DNA from: Rahnella inusitata_A
GTDB taxonomy: Bacteria; Pseudomonadota; Gammaproteobacteria; Enterobacterales; Enterobacteriaceae
Direction of reading: 5' to 3'
Assembly (NCBI RefSeq): GCF_965118895.1
Contig: NZ_CBCPJJ010000002.1
Span: 1 to 64,000, forward strand
Length of the DNA stretch: 64,000 bases
Of the stretch, positions 43,242-51,778 are shown one piece after another. The notes under the pieces are model-generated. The model did no database searches. It had not been told where the DNA came from and worked only from the letters and a program-made list of their open reading frames with translations. The position numbers were made by a program, and so were the translations under genes. How positions within the stretch are numbered: position 1 is the first letter of the stretch; every line of letters begins with the position of its first letter.

Positions 43242-44606
43242 TTAAGCGTTGGCCAGTTCAGCGGCCAGCTTTTCGGTTTTGATGAAGTTGCGGGCGCGAC
43301 GCCATGTGAGGAAGACACCGATGGCGTAAATCACGCCAATGATGCTTAACCCCGCGATATTTTTAAGCGTACAAAGTTGAATCAACAGATAAGTGATCGG
43401 TGAACCTCCCTGATCCATTGAGGCAACCCTGCCACCTGCGCTCAAAGCACCGGCATTTGCTGCCAGCTGGGTATGCAAATCGATGGTTTGCGTGGCAATC
43501 CACAGGGTGATACCCATGATGATGCATCCGGAGATTAACGTGCGGAACAGGTTGCCCTGATGCACTGCAACCGCGATGGCAACAAAGAAACCGATGGTGG
43601 CGAGATCGCCGAACGGCAATACCTGATTTCCCGGAACCAGCACCGCTATCAGAATCGTCAGCGGAATAAAAATCAGGCTGGCGGAGACAACGGCGGTATG
43701 ACCGAGTAACAGCGCCGGATCCAGGCCAATCAGGAATTCCTGCCCTCCGAAGCGGGCTTGCAAACGGGTGCGGGCATGGCGTGCAATTGGCGTTAAGCCA
43801 TCCATAATTGGTTTGATCACTCGCGGCATCAGCAGCATTACCGCAGCGGTTTTGACCGCCAGTTGCAATACGCCTTTGATGTCATAACCCGCGAGATAGC
43901 CGATGATCAGCCCCATCACAAAGCCGACGGTGACCGGTTCACCAAACGGGCCGAAACGTTTTTGTACGTCATCAGCACTGAAGTGAATTTTGTTCAGGCC
44001 GGGGATTCTTTCAATAATGGTATCGACCAGCACGGCAATAGGCCCGAGGTAAGCCGATGAACCGTGAGGAATAGCAATACCTTCGAGATTGAAGAAGTCC
44101 CGCGTGTCTTTGGCAAACCAGTCACCCAGCTTGTAAATAAACGCCGCATGCACCACCACGCCCATGATTCCCAGCCAGTAGGAACCTGTCGCAAGATGCA
44201 ACATGGCGCCGGTAAATGTCATGTGCCAGATGTTCCAGATATCCACATTAACGACGCGCGTCATGCGGGTCAGTAACATGATGATGTTCACACCGATAGC
44301 AATGGGAATAGCCACCAGTGCAATTTGCGATGCCCAGGTCATCGGCGATGAACCCGGCCAGCCGATATCGACAACCTGCAGATTGATTTCAAAATGTTCA
44401 GCCATCGCTTTCGCGGCGGGTCCGATGGAATCCAGCATCAGACCAATGACCAGCCCGATACCTACAAAACCAATCCCAATGTGAATCGCAGATTTAAAAG
44501 AATCACCCAGTTTCATCCCTAATATCAGGGAGAAAATGATGATCACTCCGGGCAGCATGACTGTTGGCCCGAGATCGAGGATGTAGCGCATAATTTCGGT
44601 AAACAT
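43242..44606 (-). CDS. gatC: PTS galactitol transporter subunit IIC
   Basis: Integral-membrane channel of the galactitol phosphotransferase system, 454 residues, hydrophobic throughout with short charged loops. Family landmarks: IIFSLILGMKLGDSFKSAIHIGIGFVGI near the N-terminus and HLATGSYWLGIMGVVVHAAF. The last residues are basic (WRRARNFIKTEKLAAELANA). It lies three bases downstream of gatB. Confidence 0.95.
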   Translation of the reverse strand: MFTEIMRYILDLGPTVMLPGVIIIFSLILGMKLGDSFKSAIHIGIGFVGIGLVIGLMLDSIGPAAKAMAEHFEINLQVVDIGWPGSSPMTWASQIALVAIPIAIGVNIIMLLTRMTRVVNVDIWNIWHMTFTGAMLHLATGSYWLGIMGVVVHAAFIYKLGDWFAKDTRDFFNLEGIAIPHGSSAYLGPIAVLVDTIIERIPGLNKIHFSADDVQKRFGPFGEPVTVGFVMGLIIGYLAGYDIKGVLQLAVKTAAVMLLMPRVIKPIMDGLTPIARHARTRLQARFGGQEFLIGLDPALLLGHTAVVSASLIFIPLTILIAVLVPGNQVLPFGDLATIGFFVAIAVAVHQGNLFRTLISGCIIMGITLWIATQTIDLHTQLAANAGALSAGGRVASMDQGGSPITYLLIQLCTLKNIAGLSIIGVIYAIGVFLTWRRARNFIKTEKLAAELANA

Positions 44607-44609
44607 GGC

Positions 44610-44894
44610 TTACTCCTGTAACAGGGTCAGTATTTGTTGGCGCAAAATATCCATGCCGACGCCGGAGATAAATGGCATCCCGTGTACGACGGGAATGCTG
44701 TCGAACGTGCGGTCGACTTTACAGGTGGTGCAGATCAAGTGCGCACCGCTCATGAAGGTTTCGATTTCATTGATACGGCACTGAACAAGCTCCATTTCTA
44801 TGCCGTGTGCTTCACACAACTCCTTGATTTCTTCTGCTGCCAGCGTTGATGTGGCAACGGCTCCGCCACAGGCGACAATGATTTTTCGTTTCAC
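44610..44894 (-). CDS. gatB: PTS galactitol transporter subunit IIB
   Basis: Cytoplasmic phosphocarrier, 94 residues. The phosphorylated cysteine is Cys9 in IVACGGAVATSTLAAEEI. It passes phosphate from GatA to galactitol bound by GatC. Confidence 0.96.
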   Translation of the reverse strand: MKRKIIVACGGAVATSTLAAEEIKELCEAHGIEMELVQCRINEIETFMSGAHLICTTCKVDRTFDSIPVVHGMPFISGVGMDILRQQILTLLQE

Positions 44895-44968
44895 GGTAAG
44901 ACTCCTTGATGATCTGTTTTTGGTGTTATTTTTTGTAGGACTTTGGGTACAAATTGGTCATGGCAATT

Positions 44969-45451
44969 TCAGGTAATTGCAGTGACCGCGTTCTCGGGGG
45001 AAGAGACAAAAACGTGTTGTTTAAACAGGGCTGCCAGCTGATCTTCGGGCACCCTAAGCAGACTTTCGAAAAACGCTGGCTCCTGTAACTGGCTGAATAA
45101 TTTGCGCAATAACATCAGCTGCTCAGACGGATGGGTGACGATGAGCGCAACAATCAGTGAAACGGCAACGGTACCCTCATCGTCGGCCTGAAAAAATTCG
45201 ACAGGCGCATCAGGTCGTATCAGATAAATGGCCGGAGTGCGGGCATGTGTTGCGTCACAATGCGGTATGGCAACCGCATGTTGTTCAAGCTGAATGCCGG
45301 TGGGGAATTCAGCCTCCCGGCTCAATAACGCCTGCGGATAAGTAGTTTCAACTATGCCTGCCTGCACCATAGATTCACCGATATGCACCAGCGCCTCGTG
45401 GTAGTCCTCAAAGGCGATGCCGGTTTTAACGAACACTTCGCAGTTATGCAT
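44969..45451 (-). CDS. gatA: PTS galactitol transporter subunit IIA
   Basis: Cytoplasmic phosphocarrier of the fructose/mannitol IIA fold, 160 residues. The phosphorylated histidine is His64 in HAVAIPHCDATHA. The start overlaps the gatZ stop by 8 bases, so the two are translationally coupled. Confidence 0.95.
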   Translation of the reverse strand: MHNCEVFVKTGIAFEDYHEALVHIGESMVQAGIVETTYPQALLSREAEFPTGIQLEQHAVAIPHCDATHARTPAIYLIRPDAPVEFFQADDEGTVAVSLIVALIVTHPSEQLMLLRKLFSQLQEPAFFESLLRVPEDQLAALFKQHVFVSSPENAVTAIT

Positions 45452-46739
45452 GGCTGCACTCTCCGCAAGTTGCGGGTTGTGCAGTACAGCCGAAGTGATA
45501 GGCGCGTAATACGTCCTGAATTTTGTCGATGATCAATTCATGAGGATCGCTGGCAAGTTCACCCGCCATCACACGCTCGAACTGTGCTGGCAGATACTGG
45601 CTGAGCAAGCCAAGCGGAATATCAATCGACTGCAAATTGGCGATCAGCACATCCATCGCTTTATTGATGCGGGCATGAGGCCAGTAGTAGCGAATGCGAT
45701 CAGAAAGACTGAAGTGGAGGTCAATCAGGGACTGGCTGAAGGTCGGGTTGTAATATTTTTTCCAGTAACCCGGTTCATCAAGCATGACGCCGTCGATTAC
45801 CATCAGAAGCTGGCTGCGGGATTCTGGCGCAATGAGCACTTGTTCGATATTTGCCAGTGCGAAAACGGCTTCGCGCAGCGCAAAGGTCAGCGCCGGGCCG
45901 ACTTTGAGGATCGCGTAATGATCTTTTACCAGATTGCGGTAGGCATCGCGGGTTTGATAATCGGTGGAATGCGCCTCATACACCAGCGGAGTGGTATTTA
46001 TATAGGCTGATAAATCCCTCGCGAGATCGGGCTGATAGTGGATCACCCGACTGTGATCGAACTCTACGCCTGGCTGAACGACGACAGCAATAATCCTATC
46101 GATGGCAGCCTCAAGTCCGGTCGCCAGAAATGCCTTATGGTGCATATCCAGCGTTGCCTTGGCATCTTTCGCGTGGGTGACATGCACATGCTCGATAGCG
46201 CATGCTTCGCCGCCGGGCACCGGAACTTCCGTCCCAATGACATAAGTCAGGGACAGCTTTTGCTCTGGCGTTGCGATCTTTTCCGCGACCTGACACAAGC
46301 GGGCAGCACGCTGAGCCACGACGTAAGGATCTAATGGAACAGGATCGTCTGCGCAGGACATCGAGGCATCCAGATGAATTTTGCTGAACCCGGCTTCAAC
46401 GTAGCGCGCAATCAAGACTTCGGCTTTGCTCATCGCGCTGGCAGCATTTTCGCTCTGCCAGCAATTTGGCCCCAGATGATCTCCCCCTAAAATCAGACGA
46501 TTAACTGGAAATCCTATTTTCTCCGCTATCGCAAGGACGAAGTCGCGGAAATCAATCGGCAGCATGCCGGTGTAACCCCCGAACTGGTTAACCTGATTCG
46601 ATGTGGCTTCGATCAGCACTTTACGACAGGTGTGCAGATCTTCCCGAAGTGCTGCCTCGATCACTAAAGGGTGAGCTGAACAGACTGAGCAAATACCGAT
46701 GCTTTCGCCTTTCTTATGTTGTGCAATTATTGTTTTCAT
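45444..46739 (-). CDS. gatZ: Tagatose-1,6-bisphosphate aldolase accessory subunit GatZ
   Basis: Non-catalytic partner needed for full GatY activity and stability, 431 residues (420 in E. coli). Recognisable from HKKGESIGICSVCSAHPLVIEAAL at the N-terminus and LILGGDHLGPNCWQ at about residue 80. First gene of the leftward operon, just inside the divergent regulatory region shared with gatR. Confidence 0.94.
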   Translation of the reverse strand: MKTIIAQHKKGESIGICSVCSAHPLVIEAALREDLHTCRKVLIEATSNQVNQFGGYTGMLPIDFRDFVLAIAEKIGFPVNRLILGGDHLGPNCWQSENAASAMSKAEVLIARYVEAGFSKIHLDASMSCADDPVPLDPYVVAQRAARLCQVAEKIATPEQKLSLTYVIGTEVPVPGGEACAIEHVHVTHAKDAKATLDMHHKAFLATGLEAAIDRIIAVVVQPGVEFDHSRVIHYQPDLARDLSAYINTTPLVYEAHSTDYQTRDAYRNLVKDHYAILKVGPALTFALREAVFALANIEQVLIAPESRSQLLMVIDGVMLDEPGYWKKYYNPTFSQSLIDLHFSLSDRIRYYWPHARINKAMDVLIANLQSIDIPLGLLSQYLPAQFERVMAGELASDPHELIIDKIQDVLRAYHFGCTAQPATCGECSHA

Positions 46740-47011
46740 TTATCCTCCGTTTGTTTTCGAAGAGATTCGTATCTTTCCGAAAATCATACAATAGCGTTTT
46801 TTGCGTTTCGTGATGATGATCGTAATATTTCGTAAGTTATTTCATTCGTTTTCTTTCATTTCTGACGGGTGTCGAGCGATTTCAATCAACGAGCAAATGG
46901 ATAATGTCTTGAATCGAGAGTGCGTTGTCTCACATTCAGATTAATTGCTGCTCCTCATTGCGAATTCTTTTGTTTACACTAGGGGGAATATGACGTTTTG
47001 GACTAAACAGA
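46740..47011. promoter_or_regulatory. gatZ-gatR divergent control region with GatR-type boxes
   Basis: 272 bases between divergent genes. At 46839-46864 the run TTTCATTCGTTTTCTTTCAT matches the repeated TTTCRTTTYRTTTY pattern of operators bound by DeoR relatives such as AgaR and GatR. More TTTCG(A/T) units occur at 46753-46790, 46805-46810 and 46828-46833, at roughly helical-turn spacing. This is the expected target of the divergent repressor. Confidence 0.55.
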
Positions 47012-47794
47012 ATGAATACTTACGATCGTCGCAATAAAATTACCGAGTTAGTCAATGAACAAGACAGTGTTGAGGTCACTTATCTTTCGAATCGTTTCGG
47101 TGTTTCCGAAGTGACCATTCGTTCCGATCTGAGTTTTTTAGAGCAAAAAGGTGAACTGGAACGTTTTCATGGCGGAGCTGCGAAACGAAAAGAAATACGC
47201 AATGACGGGCTTAACAAGCAGCAGGACGAAATGGTGCTGGAAGAACGTTATCTGCAGGCAACCGACCCCAAAAAACGTATCGCTCTCGCTGCGGCAGAGA
47301 TGGTCAAGCCTGGCGATACAGTCATTCTTGACAGCGGGAGTACGACGATGCTGCTGGCTGAAGAGCTGGTGAAATCGGGCGGTATCACGGTAATTACGAA
47401 TAATTTGCCCGCTGCTTTTGTGTTGTCTGAAAATCCCGATATCACACTGGTGGTTTGCGGTGGAACGGTAAGACATAAAACGCGATCGTTGCATGGCAAC
47501 ATTACGGAATACGCATTGCAGGGCATCGTCGCCAATCTGATGTTTGTCGGCGCCGACGGTCTTGATGCTGCCAACGGGATCACGACCTTTAACGAGGGTT
47601 ACAGCATCAGCGGTATTATGGCCGATGCCGCTCAGCGGGTTGTAGTCGTCACTGACTCCACTAAGTTTGGTCGTCGCGGATATAACCTGGTGCTGCCGAT
47701 GGAAAAAATCGACGCCATCATCACCGATACGGACATCAGCGAAGAAGCACAGCAGGCACTAAAACAGACATCGACCGATCTCATTCTTGTGTAA
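47012..47794 (+). CDS. gatR: DeoR-family galactitol operon repressor GatR
   Basis: Repressor of the gat genes, 260 residues. The N-terminal HTH EVTYLSNRFGVSEVTIRSDLS at about residues 19-40 is followed by FHGGAAKRK. The sensor domain shows GDTVILDSGSTTMLLAEEL and VVVTDSTKFGRRGYN. In many E. coli strains gatR is broken or downstream of gatD; here it is intact and divergent from gatZ. Confidence 0.9.
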   Translation: MNTYDRRNKITELVNEQDSVEVTYLSNRFGVSEVTIRSDLSFLEQKGELERFHGGAAKRKEIRNDGLNKQQDEMVLEERYLQATDPKKRIALAAAEMVKPGDTVILDSGSTTMLLAEELVKSGGITVITNNLPAAFVLSENPDITLVVCGGTVRHKTRSLHGNITEYALQGIVANLMFVGADGLDAANGITTFNEGYSISGIMADAAQRVVVVTDSTKFGRRGYNLVLPMEKIDAIITDTDISEEAQQALKQTSTDLILV

Positions 47795-48281
47795 CTCCTT
47801 ATTGAAGCTGGTATTTTCAACGCATGCTGACTGTAAGCTGTCAGGAAAATAAGGGAAACAGGCAGTTTGAAGGGGTGAGTGGCATCACGAAAACAATGTG
47901 AAAGCGTTGCAGTAGCAGACAGAGTATTTTGGGAGATGAATTCAAAGCAGAGGCCGCTTGGGATGATCCCGGTGGCCCTGAAGAGGTGCCATTTTATGGA
48001 TTTCTGCCTGTGCATTGTTGATTAATGTCAGCTACCACTGAATGTCTGTACGCAGGTCAACCGCTGTGCCTTCCAGCTTTTTTAGAAGAGCGTCAGTTTG
48101 CGCGAGCATCACTTCGATGCGGTCTGCGCAAAATATTTGTTGCGGCCAAAGTAGCGATGATCAAAAAGCTTATATTCTTCAAAAGTGCCCTCCTGCTAGT
48201 ACCCATTACAAAAGCCCCTGGCGTGATACTGACAGAATAAAATTATTGAAATCTTGAATACCAAAATTGGGTCGGTAAGGG
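47795..48281. other. Gene-poor junction between gatR and the satellite remnant
   Basis: 487 bases with no intact gene. On the minus strand 48032-48109 encodes a fragment (MLAQTDALLKKLEGTAVDL...) with about 17 further open codons upstream ending at a stop; it resembles the 3' end of a lost gene that I cannot name. This is probably the scar left by deletion of the rest of the satellite, which would include its replication and immunity genes. Confidence 0.5.
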
Positions 48282-48754
48282 GCTCAGCAAGGACTAGTTA
48301 AAGAATTCGATGACCTGATTGAAGAATTGAATGTCGAGAAACAGTCGGCGATGTTGCATTGTGCTAATGCTGGGGGAGCGTTAATTAGCGCCCACCGCAG
48401 CGCACTGAATGCCTTTGCTGATACATAGTGGCGCATGGCCATCAACAATCTCAGTCCGGCGCTTGTGCGTGCTGTAAAACTTAAACTTCTGGCGTTATCC
48501 ACCGTAAGTTATCAGGAAACACAATCCGGTCATTATGTAGAGCCCGGCAAAATTATCAGCGCTAAAATTGGCAACGCGTTAGTCGGTGCGGCTCACATCG
48601 GTCAGTTCAACATGGATGCAGACCTATGTTGGAGAAAATCGGGATGCATCCTCCTGCGCTGCCTGGTGTCGATATGGGGCTGCTGCAAAGTCCGATAAAA
48701 AGACAATTACTGGCTCAAAAACTCTCCCAGCGTATCGATTCAAACAAGGAGTAA
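48282..48754 (+). pseudogene. Broken P4-type sid gene (capsid size determination)
   Basis: Recognised by comparison with P4 Sid as remembered: LVKEFDDLIEELNVEKQSAM corresponds to LVQEYDNLAVVLNFERERL, the segment LSPALVRAVKLKLLALSTVS to CEALVRAMHLSILVQ, GHYVEPGK to the GHQGYVAPEK region, and GMHPPALPGVDMG...RQLLAQKL to the Sid C-terminus. The 5' part is missing, an in-frame TAG lies at 48426-48428, and the frame shifts near 48620-48650 before the last 42 codons, which end at 48752-48754. In P4, Sid redirects helper capsids to small size. It lies directly upstream of the delta-like gene, as in P4 (sid-delta-psu). Confidence 0.6.
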
Positions 48755-48760
48755 CAGCAA

Positions 48761-48973
48761 ATGATGCGCTGCCCGCTTTGCAGCTCGGTTTCTCACATTC
48801 GCACAAGCCGTTATATCACCGAACAGACTAAGGAGTCTTATTATCAGTGCACCAGGCTGGAATGTTCATGCGCATTTAAAAAAATGAAAGTATTAGTAAA
48901 ATCGTTAAAAGAGAAAACCCGAAGCGGAAAATATAAATTTAAGTTAGTTTCAATTGCTTCGAAAATAATTTGA
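48761..48973 (+). CDS. Ogr/Delta-family zinc-finger late activator
   Basis: Small phage transcription activator, 70 residues. The N-terminus MMRCPLCSSVSHIRTSRYI with a later CTRLECSC gives the CxxC...CxxxxC zinc finger, and the spacing and YITxxTKExYYQC core match P2 Ogr and P4 Delta. A good AAGGAG site precedes it. It is apparently intact, unlike sid. In P4 the Delta protein turns on helper and satellite late promoters. A terminator follows. Confidence 0.88.
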   Translation: MMRCPLCSSVSHIRTSRYITEQTKESYYQCTRLECSCAFKKMKVLVKSLKEKTRSGKYKFKLVSIASKII

Positions 48974-49004
48974 AATGCCGCTTAGGAATAAAGCGGCATT
49001 TTTC
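48974..49004 (+). terminator. Terminator after the Delta-like gene
   Basis: AATGCCGCTT / AAGCGGCATT 10-bp stem followed by TTTC; no psu gene follows, where P4 would have one. Confidence 0.75.
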
Positions 49005-49577
49005 ATTAACGCGGTGCAAAACCGTCCCTCCTGACAGTCTTTTCTCTGGCTAGCCTGCCCTTGCGAGCGCTGCATGCATAGGGTGCATGGTTTTGCATGT
49101 AATCCGGCGTGCTCAAAAGGGCTCAAAGCCCTTGCTACACGGGCTTTCAGCGGCTTTTCTTCATGCATTAAAACCAGTGAGCTAAGTCAGCAGCGGGCAG
49201 GCGGGGAGAATTGCGCGCGCGGCAGTTTAAAAGGGCATGCTTATAATTACTCTAGTAAACATCCTCTAAGTCTCATTCTGATCACATCCTACAAAAATCT
49301 GATAGAAAGATGTTTTGAACGAGTTTTAAGTTGTTTAAGGCAACATCAAAAAACATATATAACTAAATGCTATATGCATCCTTGGCAATAAACTAAAACA
49401 ATATCTATAACTATCTGATATATATGAATATATAGATACCTATCACTTTTAATGGTTAATGTGTAAAAAGATATAGGAAAATAGATTCTCTTGATCAATA
49501 ATCAATAAAAATGACGAAACCTTAAATCATCCTAAATTAAATAATAAAGTTTATATAGTTATCTTAGGTGACATTTC
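49005..49577. other. Non-coding stretch between Delta-like gene and thsA, with cos-like sequence
   Basis: About 570 bases. The left half is GC-rich, with hairpins (AAGGGCT / AGCCCTT at 49117-49133) and a 105-codon plus frame (49074-49391) that I do not trust as a gene because its last third runs into AT-rich DNA. The right half (49260-49577) is very AT-rich and must contain the thsA promoter; I could not assign a -10/-35 pair. Confidence 0.5.
49195..49220. other. Possible cos-like packaging site
   Basis: GGGCAGGCGGGGAGAATTGC followed by GCGCGC resembles the P2/P4 cos region as I recall it (GGCGAGGCGGGGAAAGCAC, then TGCGCGC). In P4 the cos site lies between psu and the int-side cargo, which is where this sequence lies. 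Based on memory of one sequence, so tentative. Confidence 0.35.
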
Positions 49578-51023
49578 ATGATGGAAAATAGAGATATTAG
49601 TAGTTTCATAGATCGTTTTGTTAAAGAACTTGAAGAAGAAAATGCTGCGGTATTCTTAGGTGCCGGTTTTTCTGTCTCAGCAGGGTTTGTTAATTGGAAG
49701 GAGCTATTGAGGCCTCTAGCTCAAGAGTTGGGGGTTAATGTTGATGAGGAGCATGACCTAGTCTCGTTGGCTCAGTATTATTTTAATGGGTTTGGTAGGC
49801 ATCGAATTAATCAACAATTGATAACTTCATTTCCAGTAGATCAAAAGCCAACAGAAAGTCATTTAATTTTATCACGATTACCAATTGATACATTTTGGAC
49901 GACTAACTATGATAGATTAATTGAATCGGCTTTAGTTGAGAATGGGAAAATAGCGGATGTTAAATATACTGTAAAACAATTAGCAACTACTAAGCCAAGA
50001 AGAGATGCTGTTGTCTATAAAATGCATGGAGACATAGAGAATCCTGATTCAGCAGTTTTGATAAAAGATGATTATGAGAGATATGCTTTAAACTATACTC
50101 CTTTCATTAATGCGTTATCTGGTGATTTAGTATCTAAAACATTTCTTTTTCTTGGATTTAGTTTTACTGATCCAAATTTAGACTTAATATTGTCAAGAAT
50201 AAGGATATTTTTCGATAAGGATCAGCGAGGCCATTATTGCATTTTCAAAAAGTGTCATCGTGAAGAATTCGAAAATGATAATGATTTTAAAATAGCATCT
50301 CTAAAACAAGGATTTGTTATAACAGATTTGAAAAGATTTAATATTCAAGTGCTGTTAGTAGAACAATATAGTGACATCAAGGAAATATTGACAGTAATTG
50401 AAAAGAGACTTGCTAGAAAGGCAGTTTTTATCTCTGGAAGTGCTGATTGTTTTGGTGAGTGGGATAGTAAAGACACAGAGTTAGCATTGAGTATTTTAAG
50501 TAGTACTCTAATTAAAAAAGGATATAAAATAATTACTGGGGTTGGTATAGGCATTGGAAATATGATTATTTCTGGTGCAATATCACAAGTTTACAGAGAG
50601 AGAAATAAATCTATTGAAGATCATATACTGATGCGTCCTTTTCCTCAGTATGTTGAATCAGAAAGCGAGAAAGAAAAGGTTTGGGATTTATATAGGCGTG
50701 ATTTGATAAAACGTTCAGGAATTGCCTTATTCATACTGGGCAATACTAATGATGGAGAAAAAATAAACCTAGCTGATGGAGTAAGAAAAGAGTTCACAAT
50801 CGCAAAAGAACTTGGGATAGCACTCGTTCCAATTGGTTCAAGCGGTTTTATGGCTAAGGAACTTTGGAATGAAGTAAGAATTTCTTTTGAATCATTTTAT
50901 CCTGATTCAAGCGGTAAACTCAAAGAGTGTTTTGAAGATCTGGGGAAGATTACGAAAAATCCAAACGAAATAATATCTTCAGTTGTAAACTTTCTAGATC
51001 AACTTTCACTAGAATATAATTGA
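49578..51023 (+). CDS. thsA: Thoeris defence effector ThsA (SIR2-SLOG NADase)
   Basis: NAD-hydrolysing effector that, when activated by a cyclic ADP-ribose signal from ThsB, depletes NAD and aborts phage infection. 481 residues. The SIR2 domain (about residues 10-275) has the nucleotide motif FLGAGFS, the catalytic Asn110 in TTNYDRL and His150 in YKMHGDI. The C-terminal SLOG domain (about 281-480) has AVFISGSADCFGEW, GVGIGIGNMIISGA and YRRDLIKRSG, the last containing the position that binds the signal in Bacillus cereus ThsA. It matches B. cereus ThsA in long blocks (IADVKYTVKQLATTK; SKTFLFLGFSFTDPNLD). Strongly AT-rich. ATG 49578 with AGGTGA six bases upstream. Confidence 0.93.
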   Translation: MMENRDISSFIDRFVKELEEENAAVFLGAGFSVSAGFVNWKELLRPLAQELGVNVDEEHDLVSLAQYYFNGFGRHRINQQLITSFPVDQKPTESHLILSRLPIDTFWTTNYDRLIESALVENGKIADVKYTVKQLATTKPRRDAVVYKMHGDIENPDSAVLIKDDYERYALNYTPFINALSGDLVSKTFLFLGFSFTDPNLDLILSRIRIFFDKDQRGHYCIFKKCHREEFENDNDFKIASLKQGFVITDLKRFNIQVLLVEQYSDIKEILTVIEKRLARKAVFISGSADCFGEWDSKDTELALSILSSTLIKKGYKIITGVGIGIGNMIISGAISQVYRERNKSIEDHILMRPFPQYVESESEKEKVWDLYRRDLIKRSGIALFILGNTNDGEKINLADGVRKEFTIAKELGIALVPIGSSGFMAKELWNEVRISFESFYPDSSGKLKECFEDLGKITKNPNEIISSVVNFLDQLSLEYN

Positions 51024-51043
51024 TATATTGCAAGGAAAATAAC

Positions 51044-51718
51044 ATGGGTAGAAAAATTTTTGTCTCATATAAATATTCTGATATTTTTGTCGAGGAACTT
51101 GCTGGCTATCCAGTTACTAGGGCTAGGGATTATGTAACGGAACTCCAAAATCTATTAGATCAAAATGACCACATTAATAAAGGTGAGAATGATGGAGAAG
51201 ATTTGAGTCATTTTAAGGATAGTACTATAGAAGACGGGCTTAAAAGTAAAATTTTCGATAGTACTTTAACAATTGTTATGATATCGAAAGGAATGAAAGA
51301 TATAACAAAGATCGAGGCTGACCAGTGGATACCTTGGGAAATCTCTTATTCACTTCGTGAAATAACACGAGGAGAAAGGAGAAGTAGTACTAATGCTATT
51401 TTAGCTGTTGTGCTACCTGATATAGAAGGTAGCTATGATTATTTCATAGAAGAGCACAACTGCGCTTCATGCGATAGTAGAATCATTAAAACCAATATTC
51501 TCTTTGATATTCTTAAAAATAATATGTTTAATATAAAATCACCTACATATGTTAATTGTGATTCTCATGCTGATGGGGGACTACCTTACAGTGGTTTTCC
51601 ATCATATATTCACTCAGTGAAATGGTGTGATTTTATTCTCTCTCCCAATACATACTTAGATATAGCTTATTCAATTAATGCTAGGCTTGACGATTACAAC
51701 TTAACTAAATTACTGTGA
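51044..51718 (+). CDS. thsB: Thoeris sensor ThsB (TIR-domain protein)
   Basis: TIR-like protein expected to sense infection and make a cyclic ADP-ribose isomer that activates ThsA. I start at ATG 51044 (MGRKIFVSYKYSDIF; AAGGA seven bases upstream), 20 bases after thsA; 224 residues. The TIR core is KIFVSYKYSD at residues 4-13, TLTIVMISKGMKD at 74-86 and WIPWEISYSL with the likely catalytic Glu99. The C-terminal 110 residues (from about AVVLPDIEGSYDYFIEEHNC) have cysteines and are longer than in B. cereus ThsB, so this is a diverged TIR class. AT-rich like thsA. A terminator follows. Confidence 0.87.
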   Translation: MGRKIFVSYKYSDIFVEELAGYPVTRARDYVTELQNLLDQNDHINKGENDGEDLSHFKDSTIEDGLKSKIFDSTLTIVMISKGMKDITKIEADQWIPWEISYSLREITRGERRSSTNAILAVVLPDIEGSYDYFIEEHNCASCDSRIIKTNILFDILKNNMFNIKSPTYVNCDSHADGGLPYSGFPSYIHSVKWCDFILSPNTYLDIAYSINARLDDYNLTKLL

Positions 51719-51727
51719 TATTTTCAG

Positions 51728-51760
51728 ATGATAGGCATTTATGATTGCCTATCATTTTAT
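51728..51760 (+). terminator. Terminator after thsB
   Basis: ATGATAGGCA / TGCCTATCAT 10-bp stem with an 8-base loop, followed by TTTAT; ends the Thoeris operon and may also serve int from the other side. Confidence 0.75.
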
Positions 51761-51778
51761 ATTTACTATCTTTCTGGG

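Noticed and set aside
48369..48380. GCTGGGGGAGC as a possible distal attachment repeat of ssrA
   Set aside because: Only about eight bases match the ssrA end and they fall inside the sid remnant, so chance is the better explanation.
49074..49391. 105-codon plus-strand frame upstream of thsA
   Set aside because: It spans hairpins and the cos-like sequence and crosses from GC-rich into AT-rich DNA; no ribosome site at the proposed start. Kept as non-coding.
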